Below are positions 8,058 through 16,331 of a DNA stretch of 64,000 bases, in pieces. Made by a program: the position numbers and the translations under genes. Numbering within the stretch: the first letter of the stretch is position 1; each line of letters begins with the position of its first letter. This DNA comes from Dokdonella_A sp044227025. GTDB taxonomy: Bacteria > Pseudomonadota > Gammaproteobacteria > Xanthomonadales > Rhodanobacteraceae. The notes under the pieces are model-generated. The model ran no database searches. It worked only from the letters and a program-made list of their open reading frames with translations, and was not told the DNA's origin. The DNA lies in the NCBI RefSeq assembly GCF_044227025.1, contig NZ_JBGAFX010000006.1:62001-126000 (forward strand), in the 5' to 3' direction.

Positions 8058-9794
8058 ATGCAGCGTCATCGCCTGGCTGGATCCGCATGGATCGCCGCGG
8101 GACTGTCACTTCTCGCGCTCGCGGGCTGTGCGGCGCCACCGCGACCTGCACCCGAGTCGACACCGTCACCGGTGCGGGCCTATGACCTCGTCGTGCGCGG
8201 CGGCATGCTCTACGACGGTACCGGCGCGCCGGGTCGCATCGCCGATGTCGGCGTGCGCGGTGATCGTGTCGTCGCGGTTGGCGACCTGTCGAACGCAAAG
8301 GCACTCAACAACGTCGACGCGCATGGCCTCGCGGTCGCACCGGGCTTCATCAACATGCTGTCGTGGGCGACCGACACGCTGATCGAAGACGGTCGTGGCC
8401 TGTCCGACATCCGGCAGGGCGTCACGCTCGAGGTGTTCGGCGAGGGCTGGTCGTACGGGCCGCTCAACGAGGCGCTGAAGCAGGAGATGAAGTCGCAGCA
8501 GGGGGACATCCGCTACGACATCACGTGGACCTCGCTCGGCGACTATCTCGGTTTTCTGGAGCACAAGGGCGTGTCGCCGAACGTCGCTTCGTTCGTCGGC
8601 GCGACGACCGTGCGCCAGTACGTGCTCGGCAGCGCGAACCGCGCGCCGGACGCGGCCGAACTCGCGCGCATGCAGGACCTCGTGCGCGAAGCGATGCACG
8701 AAGGCGCGCTCGGCGTCGGCTCCTCGCTGATCTACGCGCCGGCCGCCTACGCAAAGACCGACGAGCTGACCGCGCTCGTGCGCGCCGCGGCCGACAGCGG
8801 TGGCGGCTACATTTCGCACATGCGCAGCGAGGGTGATCGCCTGCTCGAATCGGTCGACGAACTCGTCGGGATCGCGCGCGCGACGGGTGCGCGCGCCGAG
8901 GCGTATCACCTGAAGGCGGCGGGCGCGGCGAACTGGCCGAAGATGGCGCAGGCGATCGCACGCATCGACGCCGCGCGCGCCGAAGGCTTGTCCGTGGGCG
9001 CGAACATGTACGCCTACACGGCCGGCGGCACGGGCCTGTACGCGTGCATGGACCCGGCGATCCAGGAAGGCGGGCTCGACGCGTGGATCGAGCGCCTGAA
9101 AAAACCCGCGGTGCGCACGCGCGTTGTGCGCGAGATGAAGCAGCCGGGCAAGGGCTGGGAGAACCTCTGCTTCCTCGCCGGTTCGCCGGACCGCATCGTG
9201 CTCAGCGGCTTCGACACGGAGAAGCTGAAACCCTTGTCCGGACGCACGCTCGCTGACATCGCCAAGGAACGCCACCGCAGTCCCGAGGACACGATCGTCG
9301 ATCTCGTCATCGAGGACCACAGCCGCATCGACACGGTGTTCTTCCTCATGAGCGAGGACAACGTGAAACTCGGGTTGTCGCAGCCGTGGGTCGCGCTCGG
9401 TTCCGACGAAGGCGCGTACGCACCGGAAGGCGTGTTCCTCAAGCGCAAGGCGCATCCGCGCGCGTATGGCAACGTCGCGCGCTTTCTTGGCCACTACGTG
9501 CGCGACGAACGGGTCGCGACACTTGCCGACGGCGTGCGCCGCCTCACTTCGATGCCGGCGCAGGCGTGGAAGCTGAAGGATCGCGGCCTCGTCGCCAACG
9601 GCTATTTCGCCGACCTCGTCGTGTTCGATTCGGCGAAAGTCACCGACCACGCGACGTTCAATGAGCCCGCGCAGCTCGCCGATGGCGTTCGCGACGTGTT
9701 CGTCAACGGCATCGCCGTGCTCAGGAACGGCGAGCACACGGGCGCGACGCCGGGGCGCGTCGTGCGCGGGCCGGGCTGGCACGCATCCCCATAG
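8058..9794 (+). CDS. Amidohydrolase-superfamily lipoprotein, N-acyl-D-amino-acid deacylase-like, lacking the HxH metal motif
   Basis: 578 residues from the ATG at 8058, preceded by GGGAGAG. A lipobox LALAGC (Cys24) predicts a lipoprotein. YDLVVRGGMLYDGTGAPG and the C-terminal LKDRGLVANGYFADLVVFD are hallmarks of D-aminoacylase/dihydroorotase-like enzymes. Where active members have GF-[IL]-D-x-H-x-H, this protein has GFINMLSW (96-103), so both N-terminal histidine ligands are missing. Later elements persist: a histidine in GGYISHMRSEGD and one in AYHLKAAG. I believe a whole subfamily with this substitution exists, so it may bind one metal or use another chemistry. Substrate unknown; peptidoglycan- or peptide-derived D-residues are the family's usual targets. 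Confidence 0.8.
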   Translation: MQRHRLAGSAWIAAGLSLLALAGCAAPPRPAPESTPSPVRAYDLVVRGGMLYDGTGAPGRIADVGVRGDRVVAVGDLSNAKALNNVDAHGLAVAPGFINMLSWATDTLIEDGRGLSDIRQGVTLEVFGEGWSYGPLNEALKQEMKSQQGDIRYDITWTSLGDYLGFLEHKGVSPNVASFVGATTVRQYVLGSANRAPDAAELARMQDLVREAMHEGALGVGSSLIYAPAAYAKTDELTALVRAAADSGGGYISHMRSEGDRLLESVDELVGIARATGARAEAYHLKAAGAANWPKMAQAIARIDAARAEGLSVGANMYAYTAGGTGLYACMDPAIQEGGLDAWIERLKKPAVRTRVVREMKQPGKGWENLCFLAGSPDRIVLSGFDTEKLKPLSGRTLADIAKERHRSPEDTIVDLVIEDHSRIDTVFFLMSEDNVKLGLSQPWVALGSDEGAYAPEGVFLKRKAHPRAYGNVARFLGHYVRDERVATLADGVRRLTSMPAQAWKLKDRGLVANGYFADLVVFDSAKVTDHATFNEPAQLADGVRDVFVNGIAVLRNGEHTGATPGRVVRGPGWHASP

Positions 9795-9935
9795 CCCGCA
9801 GGCGACGCGCGACCGCCGGTCGCCCGGCGCCTGGAGGGCAGTGGCGCTCGACCGGCGCACGCGTGGCCGCCTGCCGGTCGTGCAGCCATGGCAGGGAAGT
9901 TCGGTTTTGACGCGATCTCGCGTTTCCCTTGATTG

Positions 9936-10186
9936 AAGCAGTCGATCGCGGCCCACGCCGAGTACCGCGTGGACTGGTACGTCATCGGCGGTGGGGGCGG
10001 CCTTTCCGCGGGCTCGTCGGTGTTCACCATCGAGGGCACCGTCGGCCAGCCGCTCGTCGTCGACTCGTGCAGTCCGGGTGCAGCCGAGTGCGCCACCGCG
10101 ACTGGTCGCTGGCCAGCGGTTACTGGACGAACGTGCCGTGCGACACGACGCCTGACGTCGTCTTCTGCAGCGCGTTCGAAAACTGA
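9936..10186 (+). pseudogene. Decayed copy of the small GQP-family secreted protein gene
   Basis: The frame from 9936 reads AHAEYRVDWYVIGGGGGLSA and TIEGTVGQPLVVDSCSPG, nearly the same as the intact gene at 25526. Near 10100 it shifts: GCGACTGG stands where the intact copy has GCGGACTGG, a one-base loss. The other frame then gives SLASGYWTNVPCDTTPDVVF and ends CSAFEN, matching the intact C-terminus. The start codon and signal peptide are also lost: TTTCCCTTGATTGA jumps to the GCCCACGCCGAG cleavage region. Similarity continues past the stop to GCAAGGAGTT, the ribosome binding site of the partner gene in the intact cassette, but no partner gene follows. Two independent lesions make this a real pseudogene rather than a read error. 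Confidence 0.85.
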
Positions 10187-10946
10187 TCGATCAATCCGCA
10201 AGCATCCTTACGTGCAAGGAGTTCCGCGGTCGTCGCCGCCTGTGTCCTCTGCCGGCTTCAACCGACGGCGCTGTCCCGGGTGGCGGCGTCCTTCGCCGTC
10301 GCGATCGGATGCATGCACCTCGCGACGCACCCACCCATGCATTGACGGGTCCGACCCGCGGTCCTGCGGCGCTCGCGGGACCAGGTGTCGCACCTGCATG
10401 GGCCATCCGCGGGCATGGTCGATCGGCGACGAACGGGCGTGGCCCTGTCCGGTAAGCCAGTCCTGCCGATGTGCGTCACATCGGAACACGCGGCGGCGTT
10501 TGGAGGTCGACCGACGCCCCCGAATTCATCGTCGTGATCGCGCGGCCCTGGCCGTTCGCGCGCAACCCTTCTCATTCACGCGACCCGTCGTCGAGTCCGT
10601 GCTCAGACGTACTGATCGAATTGAATCAATGTTGCTGCGTCTGTAGCGGCGCTGTGGGTTCGGCGCACGCTCCGCGAGGAATCTGCTGCCCTCGAATCCA
10701 CTATACATGTAATGGCGTATACATTGGCCTACGCATTGCAATGACCTTCGAACCGGTGGTCAGGCACTGCAAAAGGGCAGGGTCGGGCACACCAAGACGA
10801 AAGGATCCGCGCGCGGATCCGCGTCCGCCGCGGCAGGAGCGGCGACACGACACGGACACGGAGGAGGAACGTCACATGTGGACCCCAGCTGCCAATTCCT
10901 GCTTTTCCAGTTGCATGGACATGAGATCTTCGCGGAGGGATGCGCG
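10187..10946. other. 760 bp without a supported gene
   Basis: Open frames here have shadow-like arginine-rich translations and no ribosome binding sites. The first part is the tail of the decayed cassette (GCAAGGAGTTC at about 10218). The last 250 bp is the leader of the GTPase operon, with an AT-rich island at 10695-10740. Confidence 0.6.
10702..10724 (+). promoter_or_regulatory. Direct TATACAT repeat, probable promoter/operator of the GTPase operon
   Basis: TATACAT occurs at 10702-10708 and again at 10718-10724, 16 bp apart, within a marked AT-rich island 220 bp upstream of the operon start. Either copy could serve as a -10 element, or the pair as a binding site on one face of the helix. 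A 200 bp untranslated leader would follow. Confidence 0.4.
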
Positions 10947-11879
10947 ATGAAAAGCTTGAAGATCTGCGACATCGGCCTCGCGCCGGACACCTCGCACGCG
11001 TTCCATTCGATGCTGAAGGTCGTTTCCGGCCGCTCCAAGGCGGCCTGGTCGGTGGGCGGCGTCGGCGACGCCGACGTGATGATCGCCTCGTCCGAAGGCG
11101 ACCCCGCATCGTTCGCGGCGTGGGGCGCGAGCGGCAAGCCGTACGTACTCGTGATCGACGACCGCGGCAGCTGGCCGCCGGCGCCCTTCGTGTTGCGCCA
11201 TCCGTTCCGCGTCATGCAGCTGCTTTCGATCCTCGACGACGTCGCCGAGGAGTTGTGCGCGCACTCTGCGCCGGCATCGGTCGACACCGCTGCATGGTCT
11301 GCTGCCGAAGCGTTGCGCCAGTGCATGTCGCGCGCCGGCAGCGGCGAATGGCAGGTCGCGCGTGGCGACCTCGGCGAGGAAATCTGGCTCGGTGGCGGCC
11401 ACGCGCACGCCGATCCGTCCACGCTCGCGCGGCTGCGTGAACGCGATATCCATCTGTCCGCGTTCCGGCCGGTGCGCAACGGCCCCGGGGCCGGCACCAC
11501 CGCGTTTCCGTTGTGCGACCTCGCCTGGTTCGTCGGCGTGCGCGGTGCGGGACAGCTGGCGCCGTGGCTCGAGGCCGACGCGGGCTACCGCCTGCGCCGC
11601 TGGCCCGACTTCGGCCGACTCGGCGTGACCGCGGGCCTGCTCGAACTGTGCGCGTATGCGACGACACGCGTGTGGACGCCGGCAGCACTCGCGAACGCAA
11701 CCGGCCAATCGCCCGACGCCGTAAACCGCTTCCTCAATGCGGCTTCGCTCGCGGGACTGCTCGCGACGACGCACGCGGCGCGTGGCGAAGCATCGCACCC
11801 GCGCGCGGGCGCCGGCATGCCGAGCGGGTGGCGTCGCTTGATCGGTGGCCTGCGCCGCAAGCTCGGGCTCGCTGCATGA
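10947..11879 (+). CDS. Pseudo-receiver plus winged-helix protein of a GTPase/roadblock operon
   Basis: 310 residues from the ATG at 10947, with GGAGGGA eight bases upstream; an in-frame ATG at 10878 has no good site. The first about 95 residues read like a degenerate response-regulator receiver: ADVMIASSEG at the strand where the phosphorylated Asp would sit, KPYVLVIDDRG, and LRHPFRVMQLLSILDDV resembling the K-P-F end of receivers, but the acidic pocket is missing. The C-terminal part (about 225-285, LGVTAGLLELCAYATTRVW then ATGQSPDAVNRFLNAASLAG) looks like a winged-helix domain. It overlaps the next gene by ATGA. Role inferred: input or output partner of the small GTPase. I do not know a family name. 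Confidence 0.7.
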   Translation: MKSLKICDIGLAPDTSHAFHSMLKVVSGRSKAAWSVGGVGDADVMIASSEGDPASFAAWGASGKPYVLVIDDRGSWPPAPFVLRHPFRVMQLLSILDDVAEELCAHSAPASVDTAAWSAAEALRQCMSRAGSGEWQVARGDLGEEIWLGGGHAHADPSTLARLRERDIHLSAFRPVRNGPGAGTTAFPLCDLAWFVGVRGAGQLAPWLEADAGYRLRRWPDFGRLGVTAGLLELCAYATTRVWTPAALANATGQSPDAVNRFLNAASLAGLLATTHAARGEASHPRAGAGMPSGWRRLIGGLRRKLGLAA

Positions 11880-12436
11880 GCGAGGACGACGCAGGCGAAT
11901 TCAAGATCGTCTTCACCGGCCCGATGGGCGCGGGCAAGACGACCGCGATCGCCGCGATCAGCGAAATCGCGCCGGTGCAGACCGAGGTCGACAACACCGA
12001 CCAGGCTGCGCACTCGAAGGCGTCGACGACGGTCGGCTGCGACTTCGGCCGGCTGACGCTCGCCGAGGGCGGCGTGGTGCGGTTGTACGGGACGCCCGGC
12101 CAGGCGCGCTACCGCTTCATGTGGGACATCCTCGGCCGCGGTGCCGCCGGCGTGATCGTGCTGCTCGATGCGAGCCAGCCCGGGGCGCTCGTCCAGCTCG
12201 ACCTGTTCGTCGACGCGTTCCTCCCGCACGTGCCGCAGGGCGCGCTCGTGGTCGGCGTCGGGCGAACCGGCGAACGCGGTGCGCCGACGACCGACGCGTT
12301 CGCCTCGCGCCTGGATGCCCGCGGCATCGTCGCGCCGGTGCTGTCGGTCGACGTGCGCCGCAGGGAAGACGTGATGATGCTGGTGCGCACGCTTGTGTGC
12401 ATCCTCGATTCGATTGCCCACGGAGCCGATGCATGA
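11876..12436 (+). CDS. MglA-like small GTPase
   Basis: 186 residues; the start overlaps the previous stop (ATGA). P-loop GPMGAGKT is at 15-22. A threonine-rich switch I (SKASTTVGCDFGR) and switch II LYGTPGQARYRFMWD follow; DxxG is replaced by TPGQ, as in several bacterial Ras-like GTPases related to MglA and SRPRB. The NKxD position reads VGVGRTGE, so base specificity is not conventional. Such proteins bind GTP in the cytoplasm and act as spatial or polarity switches, with roadblock proteins as activators or partners. The next two genes encode exactly such proteins. Confidence 0.85.
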   Translation: MSEDDAGEFKIVFTGPMGAGKTTAIAAISEIAPVQTEVDNTDQAAHSKASTTVGCDFGRLTLAEGGVVRLYGTPGQARYRFMWDILGRGAAGVIVLLDASQPGALVQLDLFVDAFLPHVPQGALVVGVGRTGERGAPTTDAFASRLDARGIVAPVLSVDVRRREDVMMLVRTLVCILDSIAHGADA

Positions 12437-12828
12437 GCAAGGCACGACCTGCCAAGCTGTCGCGCGAGCTCGCGCGCAAGGTGCTGGAGAGCTTTCGCGA
12501 AGTCGCCGGCGCGCAGTGTGCGGTGCTGTTTTCCTCGGACGGGTTCGAGATCGCGTCCTACGCGACCGACGCAAACGCCTCGGCACGCTTCGCGGCGATC
12601 GGCAGTTCGCTCGCCGCCCTCGGTACGGCGCTGTCGACCGAAGCCGGCCTCGGCGAGTTCGGCCGCGTGACCATCGAAAGCGAAGGCGGCGCCGTGACGA
12701 TCATGCGCGTCGGCAGCGGGCAGTCGATGTCGCTCGCCGTCGTCGCCAACCGCAACGCCGTGCTCGGCCAGTTGCTGTGGACGACGCAGCGCTGCTGCCA
12801 GGCGCTCGCGAAACTGCTCGACCCCTGA
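12433..12828 (+). CDS. Roadblock/LC7-family protein, first of two
   Basis: 131 residues, translationally coupled to the GTPase gene by an ATGA overlap. The roadblock/LC7 pattern is clear: an N-terminal helix (LARKVLESFREVAGAQCAVL), a strand FSSDGFEIASYA, a helix ARFAAIGSSLAALGTAL, strands RVTIESEGGAVTIMRVG and SLAVVANRNAVLGQLLW, and a last helix. Roadblock proteins such as MglB dimerise and stimulate or recruit Ras-like GTPases. The extra N-terminal helix is typical of bacterial members. Confidence 0.85.
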   Translation: MSKARPAKLSRELARKVLESFREVAGAQCAVLFSSDGFEIASYATDANASARFAAIGSSLAALGTALSTEAGLGEFGRVTIESEGGAVTIMRVGSGQSMSLAVVANRNAVLGQLLWTTQRCCQALAKLLDP

Positions 12829-12899
12829 TTCACCACCACGCCGCGGACGGAAGAGGCACCGACCGCGACGCAGCCACCCCGATGTCTCGGAGAACAACC

Positions 12900-13259
12900 A
12901 TGGCAAACATCAACGAAGGTCTGGCGAAACTGCTCGAAATCGACGGCGCGATGTGCGCCGCGATCGTCGACGCCAACAGCGGCATGCTGCTCGGCAAGGC
13001 GGGCTCGGGCGTCGATCTCGACCTCGCGGCGGCCGGCAATACCGAGGTCGTGCGCGCGAAGATGAAGACGATGAAGTCGCTCGGCCTCAACGACACCATC
13101 GAGGACATCCTCATCACGCTCGGCAAGCAGTACCACATCATCCGTCCGGTCGCGACGAAGCCCGGGCTGTTCATCTACCTCGTTCTCGACAAGGCGAAGT
13201 CGAACCTCGCGCTCGCGCGCCGTGCCGCGCAGGATGTCGAGGCCACCCTGCAGTTCTGA
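12900..13259 (+). CDS. Roadblock/LC7-family protein, second copy
   Basis: 119 residues with start ATG at 12900 and CGGAGAACAACC upstream. It has the same fold pattern as the preceding protein: helix INEGLAKLLEIDGAMCAAIV, strand DANSGMLLGKAG, helix TEVVRAKMKTMKSLGL, strands EDILITLGKQYHIIRPV and GLFIYLVLD, final helix KSNLALARRAAQDVEATL. It lacks the long N-terminal helix of its neighbour, so the two are ancient paralogues rather than a recent duplication. They could form a heterodimer acting on the GTPase. The operon ends at a strong hairpin 20 bp downstream. Confidence 0.85.
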   Translation: MANINEGLAKLLEIDGAMCAAIVDANSGMLLGKAGSGVDLDLAAAGNTEVVRAKMKTMKSLGLNDTIEDILITLGKQYHIIRPVATKPGLFIYLVLDKAKSNLALARRAAQDVEATLQF

Positions 13260-13280
13260 CCCTGCGTTGCCCCGCGGGAA

Positions 13281-13323
13281 GATGGCGGCGACGCAGGGCG
13301 GGGGTCCCTGCGTCGTCGCCATC
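13281..13323. terminator. Hairpin between convergent transcripts
   Basis: Arms GATGGCGGCGACGCAGGG and CCCTGCGTCGTCGCCATC pair over 18 bp with one G-T wobble around a 7 nt loop. It lies between the end of the roadblock operon (13259) and the end of the minus-strand gene at 13380, so it could stop both transcripts. No T-run is present. Confidence 0.6.
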
Positions 13324-13379
13324 GCATGTTCCAGTTCTTTCGCAGCGCCCGCGACCGGCGTCTGGGCGACGCACCTGCC

Positions 13380-14456
13380 TCACGGCGAAACAGGATCGAA
13401 CCCGTCGGCGAACAGGCGGTCGAGTTCGTAGGCGCCGATGTCCACGTGCGGCCCGACCAGGCGCGGGCCACCATCCAGGGAACCGCCCGTCACGCCGCCG
13501 CCGGCCGCGTTGAGGCCCGCATCGACAAGCGGCGAGCTGCGCTTGACGCGAAAGTCGGTGGCGGACAGGAACTGCGGTGACGCGCTGAAGTTGCCGCTGC
13601 TGGTCGACGGCGTTTCGGTGCCGCCGCGGTTCTGCAGGTCGTTGTAGCGCACGTTTACGCTCGCGCTGCCGAGCGAGAGATCGAGGCCCGGGTTGCCCCA
13701 CAGGCTGTTGTTGGCGACGTCCCAGCCGCATGCGGGCTCGCCGCCGACGTAGACGCCGCCGACATCGCCGGCCGCGCCCGCGTCCGCGGTGTTGTCGTAG
13801 ACCGTGTTGTTGATGAAGCGGCCGACGTTGCCGGATCCGTAGCAGTACACCACCGCGCCACCCGCCGCGATACTGATCGGCGTGTCGGCGTCGTTGCGCA
13901 CGAACAGGTTGTTGCGCACGCTGATCGCGCCTTCGGAAATCGCGAACAGGCCCGCGCCGGCGGTGCTGTTCGCATGGTCGAGCGCGTTGTCGCTGAACAC
14001 GTTCGATTCGATCTCGATGTCGTAGCCGCGGTTGACCGTGAGGCCGCCGGAAATGTTCTGGCTGGTCGCGCGGCCGCGCACGAACTCGAGGTTCGTGATG
14101 CGCACGCGTCCGTGCAGGAACAGCGTGCCGTACAGGTGCATTCCGGGCCGGGCGAACTCGCCATCGATGGTGCTGCGCCGCCCCGGCAGGCGGATTTGGC
14201 AGCCAGGGGACCAGCCGCCGCTGATGTCCAGATTGCCCGTGTTGGAGTCGCCGAAGGTGGCGTAAAAGCCGTTCGGCGACGTCGAACGATAGGTCCCGGC
14301 CTCGAGCCTGATCGAATCGTTGACGGCCGGGCTCTGTGCCGACGCCTGCAGGGCCAGCTGCAGGATGGTGCCGTCGGCCACGCAGTAGATCTCCGCGTGC
14401 GCGGACGTCGCGAGCGCCATGAACGCCAAGGGCAGCAACGACGAGGGTATTTTCAT
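13380..14456 (-). CDS. Secreted right-handed beta-helix protein with LFADGFD tag
   Basis: 358 residues from the ATG at 14456; the frame reaches 14558, but the signal peptide MKIPSSLLPLAFMALATSAHA fixes the start. The middle is rich in short strand repeats ending in asparagine-containing turns (IEIESNVFSDNALDH, ISVRNNLFVRNDAD, GRFINNTVYDNTAD), the usual look of a parallel beta-helix with polymorphic-membrane-protein-like or pectate-lyase-like rungs. It closes with VDIGAYELDRLFADGFDPVSP, where 'DiGAyE' is a common end cap and the LFADGFD motif follows. Surface or extracellular location is inferred; no catalytic residues can be assigned. Confidence 0.85.
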   Translation of the reverse strand: MKIPSSLLPLAFMALATSAHAEIYCVADGTILQLALQASAQSPAVNDSIRLEAGTYRSTSPNGFYATFGDSNTGNLDISGGWSPGCQIRLPGRRSTIDGEFARPGMHLYGTLFLHGRVRITNLEFVRGRATSQNISGGLTVNRGYDIEIESNVFSDNALDHANSTAGAGLFAISEGAISVRNNLFVRNDADTPISIAAGGAVVYCYGSGNVGRFINNTVYDNTADAGAAGDVGGVYVGGEPACGWDVANNSLWGNPGLDLSLGSASVNVRYNDLQNRGGTETPSTSSGNFSASPQFLSATDFRVKRSSPLVDAGLNAAGGGVTGGSLDGGPRLVGPHVDIGAYELDRLFADGFDPVSP

Positions 14457-14710
14457 GCAGCGGTCGCCCGACGATGTCCCGCGCAGTCGCGCGGTCCCTG
14501 TCGTCCACGCATTCCGGCGGTGACGGAGGCCACGCGCTCGCGCCTCCCGCTGCGACATGGCTGCATCGGCGCGCCGCTTGCTGAGCGGGTGCTGAGCGCC
14601 CGCGCGTGCCGTTCAGCGCCCGCGCTGTCCCCGCGTGACATGGTCGATCCCCGAAAAGCGGGGCCCGCTGCCTCCAGTTCCACCTCTGACACCCCACATC
14701 GAGGAATCCC

Positions 14711-15166
14711 ATGGATGCCATCACGCTGCTCAAGAACGACCACAAGGAGATGCGCGCCTTGCTCGGCGCGCTCGAAGCAACGACGTCGCGCGCCGTGAAG
14801 AAGCGCCAGAGCCTGCTCAACAAGATTGAGACGAACCTCAAGGCGCATACGTCGATCGAGGAGGAGATCTTCTATCCGGCATTCAAGGAGGCCGGGCAGA
14901 AGTCCGATGACGACAAGATGTATTTCGAAGCGCTCGAAGAGCATCGCGCGGCAGGCGATCTGGTATTGCCCGACCTGCTGGGCACGGACCCGTCGACCGA
15001 CAATTTCAGCGGGCGCGCCAAGGTGCTCAAGGAACTCGTCGAACATCATGCCGACGAAGAGGAAAAGGAGATGTTCCCGCGCGCAAGGAAGTTGCTCGAC
15101 AAGGCGGAACTCACCGCCCTCGGCGAACAGATGGAACAGCGCAAACGCGAGCTGGCAGGTCGTTGA
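14711..15166 (+). CDS. Hemerythrin HHE-domain protein
   Basis: 151 residues. The HHE ligand pattern is visible: H11 in LLKNDHKEMR, H46 in LKAHTSIEEEIFYP with acidic ligands at 50-52, H78 in LEEHRAAGDL, H112 and E116-118 in ELVEHHADEEEKEMF. These bind a di-iron centre; single-domain relatives serve in oxygen, nitric oxide or oxidative-stress responses in the cytoplasm. It starts an operon with the membrane protein at 15208 and a 24-residue microprotein. Confidence 0.92.
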   Translation: MDAITLLKNDHKEMRALLGALEATTSRAVKKRQSLLNKIETNLKAHTSIEEEIFYPAFKEAGQKSDDDKMYFEALEEHRAAGDLVLPDLLGTDPSTDNFSGRAKVLKELVEHHADEEEKEMFPRARKLLDKAELTALGEQMEQRKRELAGR

Positions 15167-15207
15167 GCCGCCGCTTGCTCCCATCCAATCCCAACCAGGG
15201 GACACCC

Positions 15208-16155
15208 ATGACCATGGAAATTTCCGCAGCACGCCGGGAAACGGTTGCCTTCGGAACGGGCGAGGACGTGAATCTGTCCGGCGTCAGCTGGGCCGCGGTT
15301 CTCGCCGGCGCCGCAGGCGCGGCCGCGCTGTCCTACGCGCTCGTGATCCTCGGCTTCGGCCTCGGCTTGTCATCCGTCTCGCCGTGGGCCGCCGCGGGCG
15401 CATCCGCTACGACGATCGGCGTCGCGACGATCCTGTGGCTGACGCTGACGCAGATCGCCGCTTCCAGCCTCGGCGGCTACATCGCCGGACGGCTGCGCGT
15501 GAAGTGGCCGACCGTGCATACCGACGAAGTCTATTTTCGCGACACCGCGCACGGCTTCCTGAGCTGGGCGGTGGCCTCGTTGCTGGTCGCCGCATTCCTG
15601 GCCAATGCCATCGCCGGTGTGATCGGCGGTGGCGCGAAGATCGCGGCCACGACCGCGGGTACGGCCGCCGCCGCGGCCGGAGTGGTCGCGACGAAAGCCG
15701 CCGGCGAACTCGATGCGCAGGGATACTTCGTGGATTCGCTGTTGCGTGCGCCTCCCGCCGCTGCGACGGACGCTTCGTTGCCGGCACCGGCCTCGACCGA
15801 TGCCCAGGTCCGTGACGAAGTCGGCCGCATCTTCGCGACGTCGATTGCCACGGGAGACCTGTCCGCCGCCGATCGCGCGTATCTGGGCCAGGTGGTCGCG
15901 CGTCGCGCGGGCATCGATCCGGTGCAGGGCGAACAACGCGTGAACGATGTCTACGTGCAGTTCAAGCAATCGGTCGAGAATGCGAAGACGAACGCGAAGG
16001 AAGCCGCGGACACTGCGCGCAAGGCGAGTGCCGGCATCGCCATCTGGTTGTTCATCTCGTTGCTGTGCGGCGCATTCTTCGCGAGCCTGTCCGCCACCAT
16101 CGGCGGGCGTCATCGCGATGTGTTCGTCCATGGTCCCCGCACCGCCCACCGCTGA
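15208..16155 (+). CDS. Polytopic membrane protein with alanine-rich central loop
   Basis: 315 residues from the ATG at 15208, after AGGGGACACCC; the in-frame ATG at 15163 overlaps the hemerythrin gene and adds a non-hydrophobic tail. Helices occur at about 27-57 (VSWAAVLAGAAGAAALSYAL), 66-92, 127-150 (GFLSWAVASLLVAAFLANAI) and near the C-terminus (GIAIWLFISLLCGAFFASL). A soluble segment of about 130 residues between helices 3 and 4 ends in a lysine/alanine-rich helix (SVENAKTNAKEAADTARKAS). Related proteins are annotated only as membrane proteins; I do not assign a function. Its place between hemerythrin and a microprotein suggests an envelope-stress role. Confidence 0.75.
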   Translation: MTMEISAARRETVAFGTGEDVNLSGVSWAAVLAGAAGAAALSYALVILGFGLGLSSVSPWAAAGASATTIGVATILWLTLTQIAASSLGGYIAGRLRVKWPTVHTDEVYFRDTAHGFLSWAVASLLVAAFLANAIAGVIGGGAKIAATTAGTAAAAAGVVATKAAGELDAQGYFVDSLLRAPPAAATDASLPAPASTDAQVRDEVGRIFATSIATGDLSAADRAYLGQVVARRAGIDPVQGEQRVNDVYVQFKQSVENAKTNAKEAADTARKASAGIAIWLFISLLCGAFFASLSATIGGRHRDVFVHGPRTAHR

Positions 16156-16169
16156 TTCCAGGAGTTTCC

Positions 16170-16244
16170 ATGCGCTCACTACTGCTCTGGCTGCTCGGCG
16201 TCCCGATTCCGATCATCATCCTGATCGCGTTGTTCGTGCGGTAG
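16170..16244 (+). CDS. 24-residue membrane microprotein
   Basis: ATG at 16170 follows TTCCAGGAGTTTCC, a good ribosome binding site, 14 bp after the previous stop. The product is MRSLLLWLLGVPIPIIILIA followed by LFVR: a single hydrophobic helix with a central GVPIP kink. I recall very similar tiny peptides next to genes for stress-related membrane proteins in other proteobacteria. It is probably co-translated with the upstream operon and sits in the inner membrane. Too short for standard gene callers, so often missed. Confidence 0.7.
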   Translation: MRSLLLWLLGVPIPIIILIALFVR

Positions 16245-16276
16245 GCCGCGGCAACACTCGATCTTCGTGACGGCGA

Positions 16277-16305
16277 CGGACCGACGCCCTTGCGGCGTCG
16301 GTCCG
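16277..16305. terminator. Hairpin between convergent genes
   Basis: CGGACCGACGCC and GGCGTCGGTCCG form a perfect 12 bp stem around CTTGC. It lies 33 bp after the microprotein gene and 27 bp before the end of the minus-strand gene at 16332. No T-run, but placement suggests two-way termination. Confidence 0.6.
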
Positions 16306-16331
16306 AATATCGCATCTACGCGTACGTGCCG

